NCBI GenBank assembly: GCA_022483465.1
Contig: JAKVNF010000004.1
Location: forward strand, 110,001-174,000
Direction of reading: 5' to 3'
DNA length: 64,000 nucleotides
From: Lachnospiraceae bacterium
GTDB lineage: Bacteria; Bacillota; Clostridia; Lachnospirales; Lachnospiraceae
A program made the position numbers and the translations under genes. The notes beneath the pieces were generated by a model, which worked only from the letters and a program-made list of their open reading frames with translations, was not told where the DNA came from and did no database searches. This document shows positions 26,656 to 35,912 of this stretch, in pieces (the stretch's first letter is position 1; every line of letters starts with the position of its first letter).

Positions 26656-27132
26656 CTAACATACAGGAGGGCAGCCGCCCTCGAGCCACATCTTTATGAT
26701 CCGGTTTAGCCCGGCGCGGAAGAACTCCGCATGGTAGGGGATGTCCCGGTTGTGGAAGAACTTCCGCGCCTGGTCCGTGTCGTACTGCACAATCGGACGA
26801 TTTGCGATACCCAGCTTGAAGCAGGTCCGGTAAAAGAGCTGATTCTGCTTGATGTGCCGGAAGAGCTTGGCGTAGTCATTGCTGTTGTAGCCCACGGTGA
26901 GCTCATCCCGGTAGATGTCATTGACCTGCTCCGAGAGATCTTCCATCACCTTGTCCGCCAGGTCATAGATGTCCTCATAATTGGCGTAGAACGTGGCCCG
27001 GTTCAGCCCCGCCTTCTGGCAGATCTCAGTCACGCTGATCCTTCCAATCTCCTTCTCCTGGACGAGCTCCAGGAAGACCTTGGTGATCCGCGCCATGGAA
27101 TCCCGCTTGCGCCTGTTGTTCTTTACGTTCAT
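26656..27132 (-). CDS. TetR/AcrR family transcriptional regulator
   Basis: 158 residues, slightly short for the family. N-terminal HTH ISVTEICQKAGLNRATFYANYEDIYDL is diagnostic; the C-terminal effector domain is helical. GAGGACCCAAC precedes the ATG. It is followed 79 bases later by the alpha/beta hydrolase on the same strand and is divergent from the small gene at 27256; either may be its target. Confidence 0.88.
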   Translation of the reverse strand: MNVKNNRRKRDSMARITKVFLELVQEKEIGRISVTEICQKAGLNRATFYANYEDIYDLADKVMEDLSEQVNDIYRDELTVGYNSNDYAKLFRHIKQNQLFYRTCFKLGIANRPIVQYDTDQARKFFHNRDIPYHAEFFRAGLNRIIKMWLEGGCPPVC

Positions 27133-27255
27133 GTTGGGTCCTCATTATTACGACCCATGATGGGATATGGTTGATTGGTTTGTCGGTACCCTCCAGTATA
27201 CTGAAGGCACAGCGGGCAGACAATCCACTGCCTGATGGGCGAAAGGAGAACCAAG

Positions 27256-27519
27256 ATGGCAAAATCCGGTCTGACAGCAGCAAACAAAAAGATTGCCGGG
27301 GGGGGCGCGACCTCGGGGTTTCAGAAGATCTCCGACGGGGTCGTCTCCGGGTATACTGGGGTCGAGGACCGGTTCGTGGACTGGTACCTGACCCGGGATG
27401 GGGAGAGCACTGCCATGGCAAAGGAGCGGCTCCGGAAGGAAGAGGCAAGGCGAAGAAAGGAGGCCCAGACCATGGCGCGCGTTCGGGCCCACAAGCCCGG
27501 GCGGGAGCCGGGTGTATGA
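27256..27519 (+). CDS. Small conserved-type hypothetical protein
   Basis: 87 residues from the ATG at 27256, preceded by GAAAGGAGAACC. Lys/Arg-rich with amphipathic stretches (KISDGVVSGYTGVEDRFVDW) and an EAKERLRKEEARRR-like coiled C terminus. Similar short proteins with 'KIEDGVVGGYKKIED' patterns occur beside TetR genes in Clostridia, but no function is known. The 3' end is only 12 bases before a MITE insertion, which did not disrupt it. Confidence 0.55.
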   Translation: MAKSGLTAANKKIAGGGATSGFQKISDGVVSGYTGVEDRFVDWYLTRDGESTAMAKERLRKEEARRRKEAQTMARVRAHKPGREPGV

Positions 27520-27539
27520 AACCAAACGCCATTTGAAAT

Positions 27540-27847
27540 GGCGTTAGTTAAGAAACGGGTTGATAAGCGATCGCCTAGCATGAGACCACTAATCCCTCAC
27601 TTTGAGCTCGAGCTGGGTACACTCCTATCCGTGCTGTGTTGCATCATGTAACAAAGCATCACCTAGATTGCCTAAAAGCATACACCCACTTGCCGAGCAT
27701 GTGACTATAAATAACAAGATAGGCATTATGCAGAGAAGAAAAGAGCTCCAAATGGGGATTCTATATCTTCATCAGACATTATCGCGTCGAGAGTTCACCA
27801 TGGAGGTTGTGGTATGGAACCCGTCAACCCGGTTCTTTACTAACGCC
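27540..27847 (+). mobile_element. 308-bp MITE with IS1595 ends, copy 2
   Basis: Same length and ends as copy 1 (22127-22434) but in the opposite orientation. Flanked by TTTGAAAT at 27532-27539 and 27848-27855. It sits immediately upstream of the membrane-protein pseudogene start at 27859 and probably removed its promoter. Confidence 0.92.
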
Positions 27848-27858
27848 TTTGAAATTCT

Positions 27859-28708
27859 ATGAGAGATCAAATTTGCAGCTTCCTGAAGCAGATCCTGCGC
27901 CCGCCCAGGTGGTGGGTGCTTCTTGCCGCCGCGCTGACCGCGCTGTTCCTGGTCTGGACGTTCTGGATGGGAAGAGATACTGGATGGAGCACCTGCATCG
28001 GGTATCTCTTTTGTGCGTACGCGCTGGTCGTCTTCTGCGAGCGCCTGCGCCTTGATCTGAAAACCCTCCGGGCATGGCTATCCTTTCCCCTTCTTCGCAG
28101 GATCTGGCGTGATCTCTCCTTCCGCACCCGGCTCATGCTCATCGCCGGGATCCTGATCGACACCCTGTACGCGCTGACAAACCTCGCCTCCGGCACGGCG
28201 CCGTCTGGTTCTTCGTGCTCGGGATCTACTACCTGCTGCTTTTCCTGATCCGGATCGGGATCTTTTGGGCGCGATGCAGCCGGATTCTGCCAGCGCTTCC
28301 CTGCAAAGGTCCCGCCGCTGCGGGATCGTCCTGCTGATCATAAACCTCATCCTCTTTTCCATCGTCGTCCTGGTGCTGCAGCAGGCGGGCGGCTTTTTCT
28401 ACGACGGGATGACGATCTACACCGAGGCCCTCTACGCCTTTTACGCGGTCACCGCCGCGGCGGTCCGGCTGGTTCGCTATCGGAAAAGTGCAGACAGTAA
28501 CGTTCTCTGCGCCAACGTGGTCTGCCTCTTTGCGGGTCTCATCTCCCTGCTCGCCCTGGAGATCGCCATGTTCGCCCGCTTCGGCGGGGGACTTTCGGAC
28601 GGCAGCAATACGCAGATGCTCCTTGCCACCGCCGCGGGGATCTGCGCCGTCTATGTTCTTGCCTGCATCCGGCTGATCCGGGGGCGCGCATTTTTGGGGA
28701 AGCGCTGA
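27859..28708 (+). pseudogene. Multi-pass membrane protein, frameshifted
   Basis: The first frame (27859-28248) has two membrane segments (WWVLLAAALTALFLVWTFWM, IGYLFCAYALVVF) and then shifts. A middle piece (AVWFFVLGIYYLLLFLIRIGIF) is read in another frame, and from about 28300 the last frame gives CGIVLLIINLILFSIVVLVL and further helices to 28708. At least two frameshifts are needed, near 28200 and 28260-28310. The whole is about 280 residues with some eight helices. No function assigned. Confidence 0.7.
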
Positions 28709-28736
28709 GCGCGGTTTTCTGTCTCCATAAAAACAA

Positions 28737-28779
28737 GATCCCCGGCGGTTCCGATTTCGGAATCACCGGGGATCTCTCT
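28737..28779. terminator. Terminator between converging genes
   Basis: GATCCCCGG (28737-28745) pairs with CCGGGGATC (28766-28774), followed by TCTCTTTTT on the plus strand. An inner GGTTCCGA/TCGGAATC stem extends it. Confidence 0.85.
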
Positions 28780-28794
28780 TTTTGAATGTAACGC

Positions 28795-29256
28795 TCAGTC
28801 TGCCTTTTCCTGCGTCTTCTCGCGTGCCATGCAGGCCTTCGCATCCTGCACCACATCCGAAAGGCGCATGGACTTCAGGGAATCCTCCATGGCCTTCTGC
28901 GCCGTGTGGAGTCTCCCGTCCAGCACCGCGTGGATGTTCCGCCCCACCGGGCAGTCCGGGTTGGGATTGTCGTGGAAATGGAAGAGCTCCTCGCCGTTTA
29001 CGCTGTCCACCGCTTCATACACGTCGAACAGGGTGATCTCATCCAGGGGTTTTGCCAGCACCGCGCCGCCCTGCACGCCCCGCACGATCCGGACCATCCC
29101 CGCATCTTTGAGCTGGCCCAGCACCCGCCGAATGACCACCGGGTTGACCCCGACGCTCCCGGCGATGGACTCGCTGGTGCAGGGGCCCTCGTCCCGGAAG
29201 ACCTCAATGCAGGTCAGGATATGAACGGCAATCGTAAATCTGCTTGCGATCTGCAT
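28795..29256 (-). CDS. Rrf2 family transcriptional regulator
   Basis: 153 residues. Winged-helix N terminus (MQIASRFTIAVHIL, then GVNPVVIRRVLGQLKDAGMV and VRGVQGGAVLA) is characteristic of Rrf2 proteins of the YwnA type. The three conserved Fe-S cysteines of IscR-like members are absent (only one Cys in CPVG), so it is probably not a cluster sensor. GAGGTGACAGACC precedes the ATG. It follows the PNPOx-like gene by 51 bases, same strand. Confidence 0.88.
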   Translation of the reverse strand: MQIASRFTIAVHILTCIEVFRDEGPCTSESIAGSVGVNPVVIRRVLGQLKDAGMVRIVRGVQGGAVLAKPLDEITLFDVYEAVDSVNGEELFHFHDNPNPDCPVGRNIHAVLDGRLHTAQKAMEDSLKSMRLSDVVQDAKACMAREKTQEKAD

Positions 29257-29307
29257 GGTCTGTCACCTCTTTCGGAGCCATTGTAGCACAGCCCCTTCGG
29301 ATCCGGC

Positions 29308-29727
29308 TCACAATTCGATCGGATACTTCTTGGTGTAGTCGACCAGATTGCTGTACTCCGCCTTCGGATCCTCCAGATAGAAGACCGCCGGCTTGAATCC
29401 GGTCTGATCATTGTAGATCTGCGCAAGCAGCGGAAGGACCTTCACGCACTCTGCAAAGAGCTCCTCCGAGTCAACGAAGACGGCCTTGCCCCAGATCCGG
29501 ATGATGTCCTGTCCCTTGAAGGCGCAGACCTCAACCTTCGGATTCTTCAGCATCTGCTGATAGACATCCTTGTGCTTGCCGGTCACGAAGTAGAGCTTTC
29601 CGTCCCGGAGCATCTGGAACGAGAAGGGTCTCGTCTTTGCCTGATCGCCATCCTCCGTCGCCACAAAGAAGCTGCCTGCCTCTCCCAAAAACTTCGACAC
29701 TGCCTCAAGTCCACGATACTGTTCCAT
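29308..29727 (-). CDS. Pyridoxamine 5'-phosphate oxidase family protein
   Basis: 139 residues from the ATG at 29727, which follows TTGGAGGCAAAAC. The sequence (FFVATEDGDQAKTRPFSFQM, KLYFVTGKHKDVYQQMLKNPKVEV) is the split-barrel flavin-binding fold seen in small PNPOx-like proteins, which often bind FMN and reduce heme breakdown or aromatic substrates. True PNPO residues cannot be confirmed. It has its own strong promoter bracketed by inverted repeats. Confidence 0.85.
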   Translation of the reverse strand: MEQYRGLEAVSKFLGEAGSFFVATEDGDQAKTRPFSFQMLRDGKLYFVTGKHKDVYQQMLKNPKVEVCAFKGQDIIRIWGKAVFVDSEELFAECVKVLPLLAQIYNDQTGFKPAVFYLEDPKAEYSNLVDYTKKYPIEL

Positions 29728-29763
29728 GTTTTGCCTCCAATTTCGGAATGAATCCGTTTGATT

Positions 29764-29831
29764 TGTAACTGTTTTTATTACGTTTGATGGCTGCAGTATA
29801 CAGCTGCCTAATTGAAATGTCAACAGTTACA
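29764..29831 (-). promoter_or_regulatory. Consensus promoter bracketed by a 10-bp inverted repeat
   Basis: On the minus strand TTGACA (29818-29823) and TATACT (29795-29800) are 17 bases apart, near-perfect sigma-70 boxes for the PNPOx-like gene. TGTAACTGTT (29764-29773) and AACAGTTACA (29822-29831) are exact inverted copies, 48 bases apart, one overlapping the -35 and one downstream of the start site. They look like paired operator half-sites. Confidence 0.7.
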
Positions 29832-29878
29832 TTTAAAATTTTTGATTTTCCGGCATATTTGGTCTCTGCACCTTAAAT

Positions 29879-29920
29879 CCAGATATTTCAGATGTTATTT
29901 GTTCTTTAGAACATATCTGG
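29879..29920 (+). promoter_or_regulatory. Hairpin or operator in glycerate kinase leader
   Basis: CCAGATAT (29879-29886) pairs with ATATCTGG (29913-29920); inside is a second palindrome GTTCTTTAGAAC. It lies 60-100 bases upstream of the glycerate kinase start. Could be an operator (CdaR-type sites are a possibility) or an mRNA structure; undecided. Confidence 0.4.
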
Positions 29921-29980
29921 ATGCCCGCTTCCCCGCCACAAAGGTACCAGGGCCCCGGAAGGGGCAGAAGGAGGATGCCT

Positions 29981-31122
29981 ATGAAAGCCGTGATTGCCAT
30001 CGATCCGTTCAAGGGGAGCCTCACCTCCCTGGAGGCCGGGGAGGCCGTGCGGGCGGGGATACTCGCCGCCAATCCCGGGGCAGAGGTGCTCGTGCGGCCC
30101 CTTGCCGACGGCAGGGAGGGCACCGTGGAGGCGCTGACCCGCGGCATGGGCGGGACCTTCCGCACCGTTCAGGTGACAGGACCCCTCAGCGATCCGATCG
30201 AGGCGCGGTACGGGATTCTGGCGGATGGCCGGACCGCCATCGTGGAGATGTCGGCCGCTGCCGGCATCACCCTGGTGCCGGAGGAGAAACGAAATCCACT
30301 GCACACGACCACCTGCGGCGTGGGGGAGATCCTGCGGGATGCCATCCGACAGGGGTGCCGCAGTTTTGTGGTCGGGATCGGCGGCAGCGCCACCAACGAC
30401 GGCGGCATCGGCATGCTGCAGGCACCGGGCTTTGGCATGCTCGACCGGGAGGGGCAGCAGGTCTCTTTCGGTGCCGCAGGTCTTCGGGACCTGGAGACCA
30501 TCACTGAGGACGGGGTGCTCCCGGAGTTTCGGGACTGCCGCTTCCGGATTGCCTGCGACGTCACCAATCCCCTCTGCGGGGCGCAGGGGTGCTCCGCGGT
30601 CTTTGGTCCGCAAAAGGGTGCGGACCCCGACATGATCCGGCAGATGGACGGCTGGCTCTCCCGGTACGCCGCGATCAGCAAAACCGTGCGCCCGAGGGCC
30701 GATGCGGACACCCTGGCACCGGCGCAGCCGGCGGCCTTGGCTTTGCCTTTCTCACCTTCACGAACGCCGTCCTGGAGTCCGGGACCTCGATCGTGCTGGA
30801 GGAGACCCATCTCGAGCGCGCCGTCCGGGATGCCGACGTGGTGGTCACCGAGGAGGGCCGGCTGGACGGGCAGACCGTCATGGGGAAGGCGCCCATCGGC
30901 GTGGCAGGAATCGCAAAGAAGTACCCAAAGCCCGTCATCGCCTTTGCGGGCAGCGTCACGCCCGATGCAAAGGCCTGCAACGATCACGGCATCGATGCCT
31001 ATTTCCCGATCCTCCGAGGTGTGGTGACGCTCCCAGAGGCGATGGATCCCCAAAACGCCAAGCGGCACCTCTCGGACACCGCAGAGCAAGTCTTCCGGCT
31101 CTTTAAGATTGCCGCAAAATAG
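29981..31122 (+). pseudogene. Glycerate kinase, one-base frameshift
   Basis: Start ATG at 29981 after AGAAGGAGG. The N part reads AIDPFKGSLTSLEAGEAV, GIGGSATNDGGIGML and FRIACDVTNPLCG; the C part reads GGLGFAFLTF, EEGRLDGQTVMGKAP and AFAGSV, the full glycerate kinase domain set. A run of three C at 30711-30713, where four would keep frame (ADTPGTGAAGG), splits it. The normally GG-containing ADGGEGT motif is ADGREGT here. With the base restored it would be about 380 residues. Confidence 0.88.
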
Positions 31123-31153
31123 TGAGCATGTTTCCCTCTCCGAAGTAAAAATG

Positions 31154-31190
31154 CAGGACCCCCCGCTGCCAGCGGGGGGTCCTGTTTTGA
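31154..31190. terminator. Bidirectional terminator
   Basis: CAGGACCCCCCGCT pairs with AGCGGGGGGTCCTG around a 3-base loop, followed by TTTTGATG, between glycerate kinase and the converging AraC gene. Confidence 0.9.
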
Positions 31191-31214
31191 TGTGATCTGC
31201 TGTTTGATACCGGC

Positions 31215-32417
31215 TCAATCCTCCGGCGTGTACTGGCGGCCCGCCTGGTTTTGCCGGCGGTACTCGTTCGGCGTCATCCCGTAGTACAGCCGAAACTGCC
31301 GGCCGAAGTGGCTCTGGGAAGAGAAGCAGAAGTACTCCGCGATGATGGAGATCGGATACTTGGAATACTTCAAAAGGTTTGCCGCGTGGCGGCAGCGCTC
31401 CTGCATGACATACTGCTGGATCGTCATGCCCTCCACCTCGGAAAACCGGCGCGCGAGGTAGCTGCGGCTCACCCCGATAGCCGGGGCGATGTCCCCCACC
31501 CGGAACGGCTTCCGAAGGTTCTGCGCGATGTAGTCCTTGCACTCCTCGATGTAGAGCGGCTTGTCCCGCCGCTCCTTCGCCGCCCTGACCCGCTGCGTGA
31601 ATTCCAGCTGGGCCTTGGCACCGAGCATCATCATCTCATCGACCGTCCGGCAGCTCTCGAGCTTGCGCATGTACAGATCCGACAGCTCGTAGGACGCCTC
31701 CTGTCCCATGCCGCCCTCCACCGCGGCCCGGGACAGAATCGTCAGGAGGGAGGCCAGAAGATACTCCATCCGCTTGCTCTGGCGCACCGCCACCTGTCCC
31801 GCGGAGTGCTCCGTGTCGAAGGAATCCGCGGAGAGCATCTTCTGCATGCCGGCGACGTCCCCATCCCGCACAAGATTGCAGAGCTTCATCTCATACGCCG
31901 CGCTGTTGTGGTTCTGCTCCATCTCGGAGCTCTCGAGCTGGTACTCCTCCGCATCGGACTCGGTCTTCCAGCTGTCGATCTCCCGGTTGTGCGAGATCGA
32001 CCGGATGGCCTCCGGGGCGAGGTCGGCGCCGGCAAGCTGGTAGAAGACCAGGGACAGGAGACGCTGCATCGCCCCGGCGGTGAAGATCCGAAGCGGCTGC
32101 TTGGCCGTCAGCCGGTGCTGGTGGCAGTACTCCGCAAGGTGCTCCGGCAGGAGGGCATGGCGGGACACCGGCCCGAATACGATGCAGGTTTCCCCGCTCT
32201 GCAGAACGCCGTAGAAGATCTCGCTGTCCTCCCAGAGAAGCACCGGGCCGGTGCTTCGCCCGGCGGCCTGCCCCGCCGTCTCCCGGAGCGTCGCATCCTC
32301 CGACAGGGGAGACTGATATTCTGCCCCCTCCGGAAGGCAAAACCGGTCCCTGCCGTTCCAGGCAAAGACCGGGATCTGAACCAGCTCATACAGTTTTCGA
32401 AAATAGATGGTGTCCAT
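31215..32417 (-). CDS. AraC family transcriptional regulator
   Basis: 400 residues. Long N-terminal sensory region (no membrane segment) and a C-terminal double HTH: FRVGDIAPAIGVSRSYLARRFSEVEGM and YPISIIAEYFCFSSQSHFGRQFRLYYGMTPNEYR. GGGGAGC precedes the ATG. It is 25 bases after the SGNH hydrolase gene and lies in one run GH2-SGNH-AraC, so it most likely controls this glycan-use operon, responding to a sugar released by it. Confidence 0.92.
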   Translation of the reverse strand: MDTIYFRKLYELVQIPVFAWNGRDRFCLPEGAEYQSPLSEDATLRETAGQAAGRSTGPVLLWEDSEIFYGVLQSGETCIVFGPVSRHALLPEHLAEYCHQHRLTAKQPLRIFTAGAMQRLLSLVFYQLAGADLAPEAIRSISHNREIDSWKTESDAEEYQLESSEMEQNHNSAAYEMKLCNLVRDGDVAGMQKMLSADSFDTEHSAGQVAVRQSKRMEYLLASLLTILSRAAVEGGMGQEASYELSDLYMRKLESCRTVDEMMMLGAKAQLEFTQRVRAAKERRDKPLYIEECKDYIAQNLRKPFRVGDIAPAIGVSRSYLARRFSEVEGMTIQQYVMQERCRHAANLLKYSKYPISIIAEYFCFSSQSHFGRQFRLYYGMTPNEYRRQNQAGRQYTPED

Positions 32418-32442
32418 GCGAAGCTCCCCTTCGCGCCTGTCC

Positions 32443-33279
32443 TCAGGTCAAAAAGTCGTACAGATACGCCTCGATCTTCGGGGTCCACCAGAGAAGATAC
32501 CCCGCCTGGGTGGGATGGATGTCATCCGCCATGTAAAGGCTCCGCTCCTCCCCAGACACCGCGTTCATCTCCGGATCGTTCCACAGGTCGACGACGCCGA
32601 TTCCCCACTTCTTCTGCACTTCCTGAAGGCGCGAGACCATGGCCGCATAGCGCTCGCTGTCATACTTTGTCCCGGTGTAGAAGACGACCGGGCAGTCCCA
32701 GGTCTGCCGGCAGTAGGCGATGATCCACTCGATCGCGCCGGTGACCGTTGTCGTGTCAAAGGAATCCAGCACCGCCTTCCCCTTCGGGAGGTCATCGGGG
32801 CCCGCCGCGGAGAGCTCCCCCAGCTCCATCTTCTGGGAGGCGTCGTTGGTCGAGAGCTGGACCACAATAAAGTCATAAGGGGTTTTCGTATCCACGTGCG
32901 AAAGCCGTTCTACGTAGGAGTTTGGCTTTGCCGTGGAGAGCGTGGTGCCGCTGACGGCCTCCTTGGTCACCGTCACCCCGTCGAGCTTTCCAATGTCGTC
33001 CGCCATGGACACATCCAGGGCGCAGGCGCCCTTCGTCACGGAGGAGCCAAGAAAGAGCGCCCGCTTTCCCGCAAGCGGGGAGTCCGCCTTTGGCTCCACA
33101 TGGGAGAGGTGGTACTGCTCGGCATTGCCCGGCAGACCTAGGAGCCGGCTTCTCTGCAGAAAGGCAAAGGGCCCGATCCCGCCCATGGATCCCGCAAGGA
33201 CAACCGATACGACGGCCATCGCCGCCAAAATGATTCCCACTGCGATCAGAATTTTCATCCAAACCCTCCTCTTTTTCAT
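32443..33279 (-). CDS. SGNH/GDSL hydrolase, membrane-anchored or secreted
   Basis: 278 residues. N-terminal hydrophobic segment (MKILIAVGIILAAMAVVSVVLA) acts as signal or anchor. Catalytic blocks are LFLGSSVTKGA (nucleophile Ser), QLSTNDA (Asn) and DDIHPTQAGY (Asp and His), as in SGNH esterases that deacetylate carbohydrates. The ATG overlaps the GH2 stop by four bases (GGAGGCGCG as ribosome site), indicating shared translation and a joint role in glycan breakdown. Confidence 0.88.
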   Translation of the reverse strand: MKKRRVWMKILIAVGIILAAMAVVSVVLAGSMGGIGPFAFLQRSRLLGLPGNAEQYHLSHVEPKADSPLAGKRALFLGSSVTKGACALDVSMADDIGKLDGVTVTKEAVSGTTLSTAKPNSYVERLSHVDTKTPYDFIVVQLSTNDASQKMELGELSAAGPDDLPKGKAVLDSFDTTTVTGAIEWIIAYCRQTWDCPVVFYTGTKYDSERYAAMVSRLQEVQKKWGIGVVDLWNDPEMNAVSGEERSLYMADDIHPTQAGYLLWWTPKIEAYLYDFLT

Positions 33280-35711
33280 GACGCGCCTCCGGTCCGGGAA
33301 TCCGAAGCGTGCAGGGTGATCCGGGCGCGGTGCGCACCATCCTCTGCGGTCACCACGGCCTCCTTGTCCAGGAGCCTTAGCACCGCCAGCGCATGCCCGT
33401 ACCAGGTGGTGTATGCCCCCGCATCAAAGCGCTCCTCGGTCCTTGGATTGGCACTTCCAAATCCCAAAAGTTCCGCCCCGTCTGCCTGGATACGGACCGT
33501 CCGATCCGCACTGCACTGGCGCACAAAGGGCGTCTTTCCGTCCCAGAGGACGTGCCCGGATTTGTCCGCCGCGGGATCCGCAAGATCCAGATCCAGGTAC
33601 ACCACGCCGCCCGCGGGGATACTGGTCTTTTCAGCGGTAAGAAGAAGCCTGGTCTCCCCCTTTCCGCTGACCAGGACATCTTCTCCGATCTTCTGCCCCG
33701 CCGCGTTATAGGACACCGCCTTCAGAACGCCCGGCACGTACCGGGTCCGAAAGAGGGCCCGGGCCTCCTTGGTCCTCTTTTTTCCGACTCTCTTTCCGTT
33801 GACAAACAGCGCCACAAAAGGCGCCGTGCTGTACACCTCCACCGTGCAGGTGTTCCCCTCGCAGCCGGCAAAGTTCCAGGAGGGGATCGCATTCGTCCCG
33901 CGCCAGACGGCCCGGATCAGCTTCTCCCCCGGATGGTTCATCGGCTGCACGGCAAGATACGGCTTTCCGCTCTCTCCAAAGACGGCCCTGGCCCAGAGCG
34001 CCTCGCCGTTCGGCTCCCCCGTGATGTCAAAGGCGCCGGCATCGGCGAGAAGCCAGGGATAGGGCTTTGCAAACCCCTTCGCATCCTGGGAATAAGACCA
34101 GGCGCCGATCCCGGCCTCCCCGAGATAGTCCCAGGCGGTCCACATGAAGTCGCCAACCAGGTAGGGGTACTTCTTCACCATGGCCCAGTTCTTGGCGATG
34201 TCCTGCGGGAAGGTCTCCGAGCCCAGGATCACCCGGTCCGGGTGGAGGCGCCCCTCCTTCGGATACCGGCCGGATGCATAATTGTACCCGGCAATGTCCA
34301 GAAGGTCCAGAACCGGCGAGGTGATGGCATCCGCCTTCCTGCCGTTGGCCGCCCGGTTCATCCCGGTTCCGACCATGGAGGCCATCATGTTGAACATCGT
34401 GGAGTTCATGCCGGAGAGCTTCTCGTCGCCGCTGTCATTGAGGCCCCCGTCCTCCTTGTACACGCCGTTGCCGGCCGCGGAGCGGGTCAGGATCATCAGG
34501 TTGATGCCGGCGGTCACGGGGCGGGACGGGTCCAGCTCGTGAAAGAGCAAGACCATCTCCTCTGCAAGGTCCACGCCCTTTTTCTCTGCCGGCTCACTCA
34601 CCTCATTCCCGATGGAGTAGAGAAGCACGGAAGGATGGTTGAAGTCCTTCTCCACAGTGCGGCGGATGTCTCTCTGGTAGTGGGCCGGGAAGTCCGCCGC
34701 GTAGTCATACCGGCTCTTTTTTCGGTACCACATGTCCCACATCTCGTCCATGACGTACATGCCGAGCTCGTCGCAGGCCTCCAGCAGCTCCTCGGAAGCC
34801 GGGTTGTGGGCGCAGCGGATCGCATTGAAGCCGTTCTCCTTCAAAATCCGGATGCGCCGCCTCTCTGATTCCAGGGTCTCCCTGGCGCCGATCACGCCGT
34901 TGTCCGCGTGGATACAGCCGCCGCGAAGAAGGACCGACTCTCCGTTTACGTACATCCCTGACTTGTCCCATTCGATTCTTCGGATGCCAAAGCGCACCCG
35001 GGCAAGGATCTCTCCGTCCTCCCCCGAAAACTCTGCGATGTAGAGATTGGGCGATGCCTCGCTCCAGAGCAATGCAGCCGGCACCATCACAGTGCCCGTC
35101 CCGACCCGCTCCGCCACAGGCTCTCCCGCCGGGGAGAGAATGCGGATTCGAAGCTGCTGTGCCAGTTCTTCCGGCACGGTCTTTGCCTGGATCTCCAGTT
35201 CCGCTTCGTTTCCAATGCCGAGCGTCCTCACCCGAACACTCCCGGGGACAAGGTACGTCTTTCCACAGAGATCCATCCACACCGGGCGGTAGATGCCCGC
35301 CCCGGAATACCACCTAGTATCCGGCTGCTGTTCATTGGAGCAGTCCACCTCGATGCAGTTCTCCCCCTCCCGGAGCAGCCCGTCCCCGCTCACGCGAAAC
35401 GGCAGATACCCGTAGGCGGGAAGGTGCTGCCCCGCCTCTGTGACGTCCTTTCCGTTGACCCGGACCACCGGATTTTTGTAGACGCCGCCAAAGGCGATCT
35501 CCACATGGCCTGCTGCCTCCTCCCCGGTGAGGGTAAAGCGCTTCCGGTACTGGAACGCCCCCCCGGGAAAGAACCCGGTGGCGCTCTTTCCCGGCGCCTT
35601 GGGACTTCTTGCCAGTGTCAGCTGTGCATCATGCGGGAGCGTCACCGGCGTCCAGGTCCTGCCCTGGTCCGCGGAAAACGCCCAGTCTGTGTTAAAGTCT
35701 CTTCTTGTCAT
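33276..35711 (-). CDS. Glycoside hydrolase family 2 protein (beta-galactosidase/glucuronidase-like)
   Basis: 811 residues from the ATG at 35711. Domain order: sugar-binding N-terminal jelly roll (WTPVTLPHDAQL, RWYSGAGIYRPVW), immunoglobulin-like domain, TIM barrel with acid/base Glu in SIGNEVSEP and nucleophile Glu in ILGSETFP, then C-terminal beta domains. No signal peptide, so it is cytoplasmic. The exact sugar cannot be deduced. First gene of GH2-SGNH-AraC. Confidence 0.9.
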   Translation of the reverse strand: MTRRDFNTDWAFSADQGRTWTPVTLPHDAQLTLARSPKAPGKSATGFFPGGAFQYRKRFTLTGEEAAGHVEIAFGGVYKNPVVRVNGKDVTEAGQHLPAYGYLPFRVSGDGLLREGENCIEVDCSNEQQPDTRWYSGAGIYRPVWMDLCGKTYLVPGSVRVRTLGIGNEAELEIQAKTVPEELAQQLRIRILSPAGEPVAERVGTGTVMVPAALLWSEASPNLYIAEFSGEDGEILARVRFGIRRIEWDKSGMYVNGESVLLRGGCIHADNGVIGARETLESERRRIRILKENGFNAIRCAHNPASEELLEACDELGMYVMDEMWDMWYRKKSRYDYAADFPAHYQRDIRRTVEKDFNHPSVLLYSIGNEVSEPAEKKGVDLAEEMVLLFHELDPSRPVTAGINLMILTRSAAGNGVYKEDGGLNDSGDEKLSGMNSTMFNMMASMVGTGMNRAANGRKADAITSPVLDLLDIAGYNYASGRYPKEGRLHPDRVILGSETFPQDIAKNWAMVKKYPYLVGDFMWTAWDYLGEAGIGAWSYSQDAKGFAKPYPWLLADAGAFDITGEPNGEALWARAVFGESGKPYLAVQPMNHPGEKLIRAVWRGTNAIPSWNFAGCEGNTCTVEVYSTAPFVALFVNGKRVGKKRTKEARALFRTRYVPGVLKAVSYNAAGQKIGEDVLVSGKGETRLLLTAEKTSIPAGGVVYLDLDLADPAADKSGHVLWDGKTPFVRQCSADRTVRIQADGAELLGFGSANPRTEERFDAGAYTTWYGHALAVLRLLDKEAVVTAEDGAHRARITLHASDSRTGGAS

Positions 35712-35845
35712 GCCATCCCCCAATCCGGAAGCGGTGCTTCCCTGCGGTGTTCTGATACCGTCACTCTACCGTTCCTTGCCCCTCCAGAATAGTATACATG
35801 TGATATTCCTGGCATGAATGTTTTTCTCTTTCGCAGGCCCGCAAA

Positions 35846-35891
35846 CCGAAAAACAGCCGGCCGCCGGGGCATGATGGCTCCGGCAGCCGGC
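35846..35891 (-). terminator. Terminator of the small gene/SDR unit
   Basis: AGCCGGC (35855-35861) pairs with GCCGGCT (35885-35891), with extra CCGG pairing inside; on the minus strand TTTTTCGG follows. It lies 22 bases past the stop at 35913. Confidence 0.8.
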
Positions 35892-35912
35892 TCTCGGCAC
35901 TGCTTTGTTTTT

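Noticed and set aside
22106-27862. Protein-coding gene inside the 308-bp MITEs
   Set aside because: An open frame of about 85 codons spans both copies but has no ribosome site, runs through the terminal repeats, and resembles no family.
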